Assembly: GCF_900103195.1 (NCBI RefSeq)
Contig: NZ_FMWU01000034.1
Location: forward strand, 1 to 61,242
Origin: Methylobacterium sp. UNC378MF
GTDB lineage: Bacteria > Pseudomonadota > Alphaproteobacteria > Rhizobiales > Beijerinckiaceae
Length of the DNA stretch: 61,242 nt
Direction: 5' to 3'
Of the stretch, positions 1 through 7,081 are shown piece by piece. The stretch's first letter is position 1. Each line of letters opens with the position of its first letter. The translations under genes were made by a program, and so were the position numbers. The notes beneath the pieces were generated by a model. That model was not told the origin of the DNA and did no database searches. It worked only from the letters and a program-made list of their open reading frames with translations.

Positions 1-587
1 CCGAACACCCGGCCGATGGCAGCCACGCCCTTGTGCTGGACCAGGAACAGGCCGACCAGGATCACCAGCGTGATCGGCACGACGAACGGCCCGAGCGCCG
101 GCGCGTCGACCTTCAGGCCCTCGATCGCCGACAGCACCGAGATCGCCGGCGTGATCGCCCCGTCGCCGTACAGCAGCGCCGCCCCCACCAGCCCGACCAC
201 CAGCAGCAGCGCCTTCCACGTGCCCGGCCGGGCATGCCGCGCGCCGAGCAGCGCCAGCATGGCGACGATGCCGCCCTCCCCGCGATTGTCCGCGCGCAGG
301 ATCAGCACCGCGTATTTCAGCGACACGATCAGGATCAGCGACCACAGGATCAGCGAGACCGCCCCCGTGGCCGCCGCCGGCACGGCCGCGCCGCCGGCCG
401 TGGCCGCCTTCACAGCCTCCTTGAACGCGTAGAGCGGGCTCGTGCCAATGTCGCCGTACACAACACCCAGCGCGCCGAGCATCAGCGCCCCGCCGGGCCC
501 GTGGCGGACCGCACCGGGCTTGCGCGCCACCGGAGCCGCCGGAAGATCGACCGCCGGGGCAGCCGTGGAATGCAGGGCTTGGCTCAC
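1..587 (-). CDS. kup: Potassium uptake protein Kup (N-terminal part, cut by window start)
   Basis: The minus strand encodes an uninterrupted 195-codon reading frame that runs off the window start, so the C-terminal two thirds are missing. I start it at a GTG (587); the protein begins with about 30 variable cytosolic residues, then ALGVVYGDIGTSPLYAFKEA, which is the family signature of Kup/HAK/KUP potassium-proton symporters. Further on are LILRADNRGEGG and ALLYGDGAITPAISVLSAIE, also diagnostic, and several hydrophobic segments. Kup is an inner-membrane protein that imports potassium. The next gene (nadC) has the same strand but ends about 160 bp upstream, so no coupling is evident. The family call is firm; the exact start is less certain because it is not an ATG. 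Confidence 0.93.
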   Translation of the reverse strand, partial: MSQALHSTAAPAVDLPAAPVARKPGAVRHGPGGALMLGALGVVYGDIGTSPLYAFKEAVKAATAGGAAVPAAATGAVSLILWSLILIVSLKYAVLILRADNRGEGGIVAMLALLGARHARPGTWKALLLVVGLVGAALLYGDGAITPAISVLSAIEGLKVDAPALGPFVVPITLVILVGLFLVQHKGVAAIGRVF

Positions 588-750
588 GGGCAGATCCGAT
601 CGGTGGATTCGCGGTCCCGCGAAACCCTAGCAAGTCAGTCGCGCGGCGATAGACTCAGGACTTCTCCGATGCGACCACGACGAAGACCTGTCACCCGAAC
701 GTGATGACAGTGAAACGACGGCAGGCGCCGGTGAGCCCGGCGCCCGCCGG

Positions 751-1623
751 TCAGGCGGCGTCCAACCCCAGGTCGATGATCGCGGCCGAGTGGGTGATCC
801 AGCCGCAGGAGATCAGGTCGACGCCCGACGCCGCGACCGCGCCCACCGTCTCGCGGGTGATCCGGCCCGAGGCCTCGGAGAGCGCGCGGCCGTCGATCAT
901 CGCCACCGCGCGGGTGAGCTGGTCGGGAGTCATGTTGTCGAGGAGCACGGCGTCGATCCCGACCGAGAGGGCCTCGTCCAGCTGCTCCAGGCTGTCGACC
1001 TCGCACTCGATCTTCACGAGATGGCCGGCCCTGGCCCGGGCGCGCGCGATCGCCGGCACGATCCCACCGGCCACCGCCACGTGGTTGTCCTTGATCAGCA
1101 CCGCGTCGTCGAGGCCGAAGCGGTGGTTCGAGCCGCCCCCGGCCCGCACGGCGTGCTTCTCCAGGGCGCGCAGGCCCGGCGTGGTCTTTCGGGTGCAGAC
1201 GATCGAGGCCTTGCCGTGCGGGCGGGCCGCCTCGACGAGGCCGTGCGTGGCGGTGGCGACGCCCGACATGCGGCAGAGCAGGTTCAGGGCCACGCGCTCG
1301 GCGGTGAGGATCGCCCGGGCCGGGCCTTCGAGGCGCAGCACCACGTCGCCCGGAGCGACGCGCGCGCCGTCGCCGCGCTCGACGGTGACGCTCACCGCCG
1401 GATCGACCAGCGCGAACGCGATGGCGGCGGCGTCGGTGCCCGAGATGACGCCGTCCTGGCGGGAGGCGATCACGCCGCGCATCCGCGCGCCCGGGGGCAC
1501 GATGGCGTCGGTGGTGATGTCGCCCGCCCGGCCGAGATCCTCCAGCAGGGCGGCGCGCACCACCGGCTCGACCAGGAGCCGCGGCAGGGGCAGGATCTCG
1601 TCTGAGAGGACCGATCGGGTCAT
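751..1623 (-). CDS. nadC: Nicotinate-nucleotide pyrophosphorylase (carboxylating), NadC
   Basis: This 290-residue protein is quinolinate phosphoribosyltransferase, which converts quinolinate and PRPP to nicotinate mononucleotide, CO2 and PPi in de novo NAD synthesis. Family features visible are LLEDLGRAGDITTDAI near the N-terminus, the ALNLLCRMSGVATAT helix, CTRKTTPGLRALEKHAV (substrate-binding Arg/Lys), HRFGLDDAVLIKDNH, EVDSLEQLDEAL and VLLDNMTPDQL, with DLISCGWITHSA near the C-terminus. The length is normal. I use the ATG at 1623 because it overlaps the nadB stop (ATGA), although an open frame continues upstream inside nadB. It is the last gene of nadA-nadB-nadC. Confidence 0.97.
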   Translation of the reverse strand: MTRSVLSDEILPLPRLLVEPVVRAALLEDLGRAGDITTDAIVPPGARMRGVIASRQDGVISGTDAAAIAFALVDPAVSVTVERGDGARVAPGDVVLRLEGPARAILTAERVALNLLCRMSGVATATHGLVEAARPHGKASIVCTRKTTPGLRALEKHAVRAGGGSNHRFGLDDAVLIKDNHVAVAGGIVPAIARARARAGHLVKIECEVDSLEQLDEALSVGIDAVLLDNMTPDQLTRAVAMIDGRALSEASGRITRETVGAVAASGVDLISCGWITHSAAIIDLGLDAA

Positions 1624-3143
1624 GGCGTCAGGGCCTCCTCGGCGGCCGCCCGGCCGCGCTCCGCCGCCCGGAGATCGGCCAGCGTGGTCTCGGTGTGGGT
1701 CGCGGCCACGAGATGCGGATGGTCGCTGCGCCAATGGGCGCCGCGGCTCTCCCGGCGCTCCAGCGCGCCGCGGGCGATCATCAGCGCCACCAGGGCCGCG
1801 TCGCACGCCTCCGCCTCGGGCGCGAGCGCGGCCACCGCCACCGCGAGACCGGCGGCATCGCGGACGACGCCGACTTGGCGCTCCATCAGGGTGCGGATCG
1901 CCGGCAGGTCGCCGGAGCTGCGGGCCTTCACGGCCTGGGGCACGATGGCCGCCGGCGGCGGCGCGTCGAGCCCGTCGGCGATGAAGCGCGCATAGGCGAG
2001 CCCCTCCAGCAGCGAGTTGCTGGCGAGCCGGTTGGCGCCGTGCAGGCCCGTGGAGGAGACCTCGCCGCAGGCGTAGAGGCCCGGCACCGAGGTGGCGCCG
2101 TGCGCGTCCACCTTCACGCCGCCCATGTGGTAATGCGCCGCCGGGCGGACCGGGATCGGCTGCACGGCCGGGTCGATCCCCGCAGCGGCGCAGAGACCCG
2201 CCACCGTCGGGAAGCGCGTCGGCATCGCGGCGCCGAGCGCACCCCGCGCGTCGAGATAGACGGTACGGCCCCGCTGCAGCGCCTGGAAGATGCCGCGGGC
2301 GACCACGTCGCGGGGGGCGAGGTCGCCGCCGCGGATTCCGGCCATCACGGGCGCGCCGGTCTCGTCGATCAGGCGGGCGCCCTCGCCGCGCAGGGCCTCG
2401 GTGGCGAGCGGCATCGGGTCGGCGCCGGCCGCGATGGCGGTGGGGTGGAACTGCACGAATTCCATGTCGCGCATCACCGCCCCGGCCCGGGCGGCGAGCG
2501 CCAGCCCGCGTCCGACCGCGCCCGGCGGGTTCGTGGTCGCCGCGTACAGGGCGCCGACGCCGCCGGTGGCCAGCACCACGGCGCGGGCCGGGATGCGGAA
2601 CAGGGCGCCGTCGCGCTCGGCGACGACGCCCGCCACAGCCCCGTTCGAGTCCCGGAGCAGGTCGCAGGCGCGCGCCGTGACGATCTCGACGGAGGGTGCG
2701 GCCAGCACGGCCCTGACCAGCCCTTCGAGGACGCGCGCGCCGGTGGCATCACCGCCGGAGCGGACGATGCGGCGGCGGCCATGCGCGGCTTCGAGCCCGA
2801 GCGCGAGAGCGCCGTCGTCGGCCCGGTCGAACGGCACGCCGATCCGCACCAGCCAGTCGATCAGCGCGGGGCCCTCCTGGGCAACGCGGAGCGCGACGTC
2901 GGGCTCGGTCAGCCCGGCGCCGGCCGCCTCCGTGTCGGCGGCGTGCAGCTCGGCCGCGTCGTCAGCGCCGACCGCGGCGGCGATACCGCCCTGCGCCCAG
3001 CCGGTGGCGGTTCCGAGACCGAGGGGGGATGCGGTGACGAGCGTCACCGGGCGGGGGGCGAGGCGCAGCGCGACGCTGAGACCCGCGACGCCGCCGCCGA
3101 CCACGACGACGCGGTCCGCAGTGTTCCGGGCAAAGGCGTTCAT
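1620..3143 (-). CDS. nadB: L-aspartate oxidase, NadB
   Basis: This 507-residue flavoprotein oxidises L-aspartate to iminoaspartate, the substrate NadA uses for quinolinate. The N-terminus has the FAD dinucleotide-binding motif VVVVGGGVAGLSVALRLAP (residues about 11-29) followed by GWAQGGIAAA, the succinate dehydrogenase/aspartate oxidase flavoprotein signature. The sequence MEFVQFHPTAI, a catalytic-region HYHMGGV, and LYACGEVSSTGLHGANRLASN are typical of NadB. The ATG at 3143 overlaps the nadA stop by four bases; the open frame upstream of it is only the shadow of nadA. Length matches the alphaproteobacterial family. Confidence 0.97.
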   Translation of the reverse strand: MNAFARNTADRVVVVGGGVAGLSVALRLAPRPVTLVTASPLGLGTATGWAQGGIAAAVGADDAAELHAADTEAAGAGLTEPDVALRVAQEGPALIDWLVRIGVPFDRADDGALALGLEAAHGRRRIVRSGGDATGARVLEGLVRAVLAAPSVEIVTARACDLLRDSNGAVAGVVAERDGALFRIPARAVVLATGGVGALYAATTNPPGAVGRGLALAARAGAVMRDMEFVQFHPTAIAAGADPMPLATEALRGEGARLIDETGAPVMAGIRGGDLAPRDVVARGIFQALQRGRTVYLDARGALGAAMPTRFPTVAGLCAAAGIDPAVQPIPVRPAAHYHMGGVKVDAHGATSVPGLYACGEVSSTGLHGANRLASNSLLEGLAYARFIADGLDAPPPAAIVPQAVKARSSGDLPAIRTLMERQVGVVRDAAGLAVAVAALAPEAEACDAALVALMIARGALERRESRGAHWRSDHPHLVAATHTETTLADLRAAERGRAAAEEALTP

Positions 3144-4156
3144 CGCGTGCGCACCTGGAGCATGCGCTCCACCGCCGCCCGGGCGCGGTCGGCGAGCGCC
3201 GGATCGACCGTGACCTCGTGGGTCATCGTCTCGAGCGACCGGCGGATGTTGCGCAGGCTCATCCGCTTCATGTGCGGGCACATGTTGCAGGGCTTGATGA
3301 ACTCGATATCGGGATTCTGGGCCGCGATGTTGTCGGCCATCGAGCATTCGGTGACGAGCACCACCTGCTTCGGCCGCTTCTCGACGACGAAGTCCATCAT
3401 CATCGCGGTGGAGCCGGAGAAGTCCGACTCGGCCACCACGTCCGGCGGGCATTCCGGGTGCGCGATGACGGTGACGCCGGGGTAGCTGTCGCGGACGTCG
3501 CGGATATCGGCCGGCGTGAAGCGCTCGTGGACCTCGCAGTGGCCGGCCCAGGTCAGGATCTCGACCTCGGGGATCTCGGCCTGGACATTCTGCGCCAGGA
3601 ACTCGTCCGGGATCATCAGCACGCGGGGGGCGTTCAGCGACTTCACCACCGCGACGGCGTTCCCGGACGTGCAGCACAGGTCCGACTCGGCCTTCACGGC
3701 CGCCGAGGTGTTCACGTAGGTCACGATCGGCACGCCCGGGTACTTGGCGCGCAGGCCGCGCACGTCCGCGGCGGTAATCGAGTCGGCCAGCGAGCAGCCC
3801 GCACCCATGTCGGGGATCAGCACGGTCTTGCTCGGGTTCAGGAGCTTCGCCGTCTCGGCCATGAAGTGGACGCCCGCCAGCACGATCACGTCGGCATCGA
3901 CGTTCACCGCCTCGCGGGCGAGCGCGAGGCTGTCGCCGACGATGTCGGCCACCGTGTGGAAGATCTCGGGCGCTTGATAGTTGTGCGCCAGGATCACGGC
4001 GTTGCGCTCGCGCTTCAGGCGCAGGATCGCCTCGATGTCCGGCGCCAGTGCCGGCCACTCGATCGCGGGAACGTGCCGGCTGACACGCGCGTAGAGGTCC
4101 GGAAGCGGCAGGCCCGGGATGGGCGTACGGGAGACGGGTGCAACGGTCGCCGCCAT
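3140..4156 (-). CDS. nadA: Quinolinate synthase A, NadA
   Basis: This 338-residue cytosolic iron-sulfur enzyme condenses iminoaspartate and dihydroxyacetone phosphate to quinolinate. LAHNYQAPEI near residue 57 is the family signature, and GAGCSLADS (Cys121), HPECPPDVV (Cys236) and CNMCPHMKRMS (Cys290/293) carry the likely ligands of the [4Fe-4S] cluster. An in-frame ATG lies at 4186, but I choose 4156 because GGAGGA sits 4 bases before it and because the upstream ATG falls inside a perfect palindrome that looks like an operator. It is the first gene of the nadABC operon; two operator-like palindromes lie just upstream, so repression by a NAD-responsive regulator is likely. Confidence 0.95.
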   Translation of the reverse strand: MAATVAPVSRTPIPGLPLPDLYARVSRHVPAIEWPALAPDIEAILRLKRERNAVILAHNYQAPEIFHTVADIVGDSLALAREAVNVDADVIVLAGVHFMAETAKLLNPSKTVLIPDMGAGCSLADSITAADVRGLRAKYPGVPIVTYVNTSAAVKAESDLCCTSGNAVAVVKSLNAPRVLMIPDEFLAQNVQAEIPEVEILTWAGHCEVHERFTPADIRDVRDSYPGVTVIAHPECPPDVVAESDFSGSTAMMMDFVVEKRPKQVVLVTECSMADNIAAQNPDIEFIKPCNMCPHMKRMSLRNIRRSLETMTHEVTVDPALADRARAAVERMLQVRTR

Positions 4157-4169
4157 GGCGTCCTCCATT

Positions 4170-4186
4170 ATGCTCAGTTTGAGCAT
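4170..4186 (-). promoter_or_regulatory. Operator candidate 1 upstream of nadA (NadQ-like)
   Basis: A perfect inverted repeat, ATGCTCA-GTT-TGAGCAT (7-bp arms, 3-bp centre), lies 14-30 bases before the chosen nadA start and immediately upstream of its Shine-Dalgarno sequence. Alphaproteobacterial nad operons are known to be controlled by NadQ or NrtR repressors; the TGCTCA/TGAGCA arms resemble my recollection of the NadQ motif, which I cannot check here. No regulator gene is adjacent. Confidence 0.6.
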
Positions 4187-4227
4187 TGTGCCGTCTAACT
4201 TATGAGGCCCGGGGACGCCTGTCTAGA

Positions 4228-4246
4228 TATGCTAGCTGTGAGCATA
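4228..4246 (-). promoter_or_regulatory. Operator candidate 2 upstream of nadA
   Basis: TATGCTAGCTGTGAGCATA is a second, imperfect copy of the same palindrome: outer arms TATGCT/AGCATA, 3-bp centre, two mismatches in one half-site. Its centre lies 59 bp upstream of the centre of site 1. The same geometry at both sites supports a shared dimeric repressor, possibly binding cooperatively or bracketing the promoter. Confidence 0.5.
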
Positions 4247-4293
4247 AATCTTTTGCGGTGCGATGTTATGCTGCGCCGCCGAAGGCCGACCGG

Positions 4294-5118
4294 TCAGCAG
4301 AAGGTGGCGGGGTCGGGCCCGATCCGGCCGTCGGGCCGGTCAAGAGCAGCGATGTTCTCCATCTCGTCGGCGCCGAGCTCGAAATCGAACAGGTCGATGT
4401 TCTCGAGGATGCGCTCGGGCCGGGCGGTCTTCGGGATGGCCACGCAGCCGATCTGCACCTGCCAGCGCAGCACTACCTGGGCGGGGCTCTTGCCGTGGGC
4501 TTTGGCGATTGCACCGATCACCGGGTCATTCAGCTCCTTGCCCTGTCCCAGGGGACTCCAGGATTCGGTCACGATGCCGTGACGGGAATCGTCGGCGCGC
4601 GGCGCCTTACGCTGGAAGCGCGGGTGCAGCTCGATCTGGTTCACCGCGGGCGCCACCCCGGTCTCGCCGACGAGGGTGGCGATGTGCTCGGGCGTGAAGT
4701 TCGAGACGCCGATCGACTTCGCCCGCCCCTCCTCGCGCAGCTGGATCAGCGTCTTCCAGGTCTCGACGAACAGGCGCCGCTGCGGGCACGGCCAGTGGAT
4801 CAGGTAGAGATCGACATAGGACAGGCCGAGTCGCTGCAGGCTCTCGTCGAAGGCGCGCCGTGTTTCGTCGCGGCCCTGACGATCGTTCCAGAGCTTCGTG
4901 GTGAGGAAGATCGCGTCCCGGGGCACCTGCGCGTCGCGGATGCCGCGGCCGACGCCGGCCTCGTTGCCGTAGACGGAAGCGGTGTCGATCAGGCGGTAGC
5001 CGGCCTTGAGTGCCCGGCCGACCAGGTCCGGCGCCTGCTCGTCCGAGAGTTGCCAGCAGCCGTAGCCGATCTGTGGGATGCGGCGCCCGTCGTTGAGCGG
5101 CAAGGTCGGGACGGCCAT
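4294..5118 (-). CDS. Aldo/keto reductase (2,5-diketo-D-gluconate reductase-like)
   Basis: This 274-residue protein belongs to the NADPH-dependent aldo/keto reductase family, a cytosolic TIM barrel. It has GYRLIDTASVYGNEAGVG, containing the catalytic Asp and Tyr, LTTKLWNDRQG with the catalytic Lys, and YLIHWPCP with the active-site His. IGVSNFTPEHIATL and VNQIELHP are further family blocks, and IPKTARPERILENIDLFDF near the C-terminus binds the 2'-phosphate of NADPH. DkgA/DkgB-type enzymes reduce 2,5-diketogluconate, methylglyoxal and beta-keto esters; the actual substrate cannot be read from the sequence. It ends about 140 bp upstream of nadA on the same strand and is probably independent. Confidence 0.93.
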   Translation of the reverse strand: MAVPTLPLNDGRRIPQIGYGCWQLSDEQAPDLVGRALKAGYRLIDTASVYGNEAGVGRGIRDAQVPRDAIFLTTKLWNDRQGRDETRRAFDESLQRLGLSYVDLYLIHWPCPQRRLFVETWKTLIQLREEGRAKSIGVSNFTPEHIATLVGETGVAPAVNQIELHPRFQRKAPRADDSRHGIVTESWSPLGQGKELNDPVIGAIAKAHGKSPAQVVLRWQVQIGCVAIPKTARPERILENIDLFDFELGADEMENIAALDRPDGRIGPDPATFC

Positions 5119-5194
5119 GAGGAAAGCTCCGGTGACATTGTCCGATCAACCCAAACGCCCGCAACGGGACGCGTTCCGAGGCGCCGCCGTCTGT

Positions 5195-5270
5195 GCGAGC
5201 AACGCGAAGCAATCCAGCGGCGCCACGGTCACCGATGTCGCGCTGCCCTGGATCGCTTCGCGTTGCTCGC
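5195..5270. repeat. Dispersed inverted repeat (REP-like hairpin)
   Basis: A 23-bp arm at 5195-5217 (GCGAGCAACGCGAAGCAATC continuing with CAG) is repeated in inverted orientation at 5248-5270 with one mismatch, leaving a 30-bp centre. Strings such as ctggatcgcttcgc...ctcgcgatgacga are common intergenic palindromes in Methylobacterium and other Rhizobiales as I recall. It lies between the aldo/keto reductase and paoA start regions, whose promoters diverge here, and could form a stable hairpin on either transcript. Confidence 0.7.
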
Positions 5271-5424
5271 GATGACGAACTGCCTCTGTCCAGCGCGCAC
5301 ATCAGCGAAGCCGCGGTGAACGGGCGCAGTCTGGACCGGATCTAATCCATCGAACTGGACGTTGGCACACCGGATTCCAGACTGCGTCGCGCCGTGATGC
5401 GTTGCGCATGGGCGGGATAGCAGC

Positions 5425-6075
5425 ATGACAGACGCGACTCCGAAGAAGCCGTTCGCCTTGACGCGGCGGGCCGTGGTGGAGGGCTGCGCCGCGGCTGGGG
5501 CGCTCAGCGCCCTGGGCTTCCGGCCTGCGCCCGCGGCGGCGGCCTCAGGCGACCCGGCCCCGCAGACCATGCCGGTGCGGCTCACGATCAACGGCCAGCC
5601 GCACGATCTCGTCCTCGACACGCGCACGACGCTGCTCGACGCGCTGCGCGAGCATCTGGCGCTCACCGGCACGAAGAAGGGCTGCGATCACGGCCAGTGC
5701 GGCGCCTGCACGGTGCTGGTGGACGGAAGGCGGATCAATTCCTGTCTGACGCTTGCGGCGATGCACGAGGGCGATCAGGTCACCACGATCGAGGGGCTCG
5801 CGGACGGCGAGAAGCTCCACCCGATGCAGGCGGCCTTCCTGGAGCATGACGGTTTCCAGTGCGGCTACTGCACGCCGGGCCAGATCTGCTCGTCGGTCGG
5901 CATGCTGAGCGAGGCCAAGGCCGGATGGCCGAGCCACGTCACCGAGGATGTCGCGTCGACCCCGACGCTCAGCGACGCCGAGATCCGCGAGCGGATGAGC
6001 GGCAACATCTGCCGCTGCAGCGCCTACCCCAACATCGTCGCGGCAATCCGCGACACCGCCGCCAGCAACCTCTGA
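5425..6075 (+). CDS. paoA: Aldehyde oxidoreductase, [2Fe-2S] subunit PaoA-like
   Basis: This 216-residue protein is the iron-sulfur subunit of a xanthine oxidase family molybdoenzyme. A twin-arginine signal (LTRRAVVEGCAAAGALSAL) predicts Tat export to the periplasm, as for E. coli PaoA. The plant-type ferredoxin domain has GCDHGQCGACTVLVDG plus a later Cys, and the second [2Fe-2S] domain has QCGYCTPGQI and NICRCSAYPNI. The FAD and molybdopterin subunits follow directly, giving a PaoABC-type heterotrimer that oxidises aromatic and aliphatic aldehydes. Electrons pass from Mo through both Fe-S clusters to FAD. The substrate is inferred from the family only. Confidence 0.93.
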   Translation: MTDATPKKPFALTRRAVVEGCAAAGALSALGFRPAPAAAASGDPAPQTMPVRLTINGQPHDLVLDTRTTLLDALREHLALTGTKKGCDHGQCGACTVLVDGRRINSCLTLAAMHEGDQVTTIEGLADGEKLHPMQAAFLEHDGFQCGYCTPGQICSSVGMLSEAKAGWPSHVTEDVASTPTLSDAEIRERMSGNICRCSAYPNIVAAIRDTAASNL

Positions 6076-6085
6076 GGGGGCGGAC

Positions 6086-7060
6086 ATGAAGGCTTTCACC
6101 TACGAGCGTCCGGCAACGGTCCAGGACGCCGCCAGGCTCGCGGCCGAGCGGCCGAACGCCAAGTTCATCGCCGGCGGCACCAACCTCCTCGACCTGATGA
6201 AGCTTCAGATCGAGACCCCGGCCACGCTGATCGACGTCAACAGGCTGCCCCTCGACAAGGTCGAGGCGACGCAGGCGGGTGGCCTGCGCGTCGGCGCGCT
6301 CGTGCGCAATTCCGATCTCGCCGCCGATCCGCGCATCCGGAAGGACTATGCCGTGCTGGCGAAAGCATTGCTGGCCGGTGCCTCGGGCCAACTGCGCAAC
6401 AAGGCGACCACCGCCGGCAACCTGCTCCAGCGGACGCGGTGCTACTACTTCTATGACACGGCGATGCCCTGCAACAAGCGCGAGCCGGGCTCCGGCTGCT
6501 CGGCCATCGGCGGGTTCAACCGGATCATGGCGGTGGTCGGCGCGAGCGAGGCCTGCATCGCCACCAACCCGTCCGACATGGCCGTCGCCATGCGGGCGCT
6601 GGACGCCACCGTCGAGACGATGAACCCGGACGGGCAGACGCGGACCATCTCGATCGCCGATTTCCACAAGCTGCCGGGCGACACCCCGCAGATCGAGACG
6701 GATCTCCGCAAGGGCGAGATCATCACCGCCGTCACGCTGCCGAAGCCGGTGGCCGGCACGCATATCTACCGCAAGGTCCGCGACCGGGCCTCCTACGCCT
6801 TCGCCACCGTGTCGGTGGCCGCCGTGATCGCTGGTGGCGAGACCGGTAAGCCGACCGCGGCGCGCCTCGCCTTCGGCGGTCTGGCGCACAAGCCCTGGCG
6901 GGTCGCCGAGGCCGAGACCGCCCTGGTGCAGACCGGCTCGGCGGATTCCGCTGCCGACGCGGTGCTGAAGGGCGCCCGCGGCTACGGCAGCAACGACTTC
7001 AAGATCCCGCTGACCCGGCGGACCCTGCGCGCCGTCGTGGCGCAGGCGACCCGCGCGTAA
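6086..7060 (+). CDS. paoB: Aldehyde oxidoreductase, FAD-binding subunit PaoB-like
   Basis: This 324-residue protein has the FAD-binding fold of the CO dehydrogenase/xanthine dehydrogenase medium subunit: AKFIAGGTNLLDLMK near the N-terminus and ATTAGNLLQRTRCYYFYD in the middle. RCYYF followed by CNKREPGSGCSAI is typical of the PaoB/YagS subgroup, which carries an extra [4Fe-4S] cluster in an inserted segment; the Cys residues needed are present. The CO dehydrogenase C-terminal domain follows from about residue 220. It starts 11 bp after paoA, with a GAGGGGG ribosome binding site. It has no signal sequence and would be co-exported with the Tat-bearing PaoA subunit. Confidence 0.93.
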   Translation: MKAFTYERPATVQDAARLAAERPNAKFIAGGTNLLDLMKLQIETPATLIDVNRLPLDKVEATQAGGLRVGALVRNSDLAADPRIRKDYAVLAKALLAGASGQLRNKATTAGNLLQRTRCYYFYDTAMPCNKREPGSGCSAIGGFNRIMAVVGASEACIATNPSDMAVAMRALDATVETMNPDGQTRTISIADFHKLPGDTPQIETDLRKGEIITAVTLPKPVAGTHIYRKVRDRASYAFATVSVAAVIAGGETGKPTAARLAFGGLAHKPWRVAEAETALVQTGSADSAADAVLKGARGYGSNDFKIPLTRRTLRAVVAQATRA

Positions 7061-7081
7061 GAACGCCGAAGGACCGTCCCC

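Noticed and set aside
4170..4186. The upstream ATG at 4186 as the nadA start
   Set aside because: It falls inside the palindrome and has no ribosome binding site, whereas the ATG at 4156 has GGAGGA at ideal spacing.
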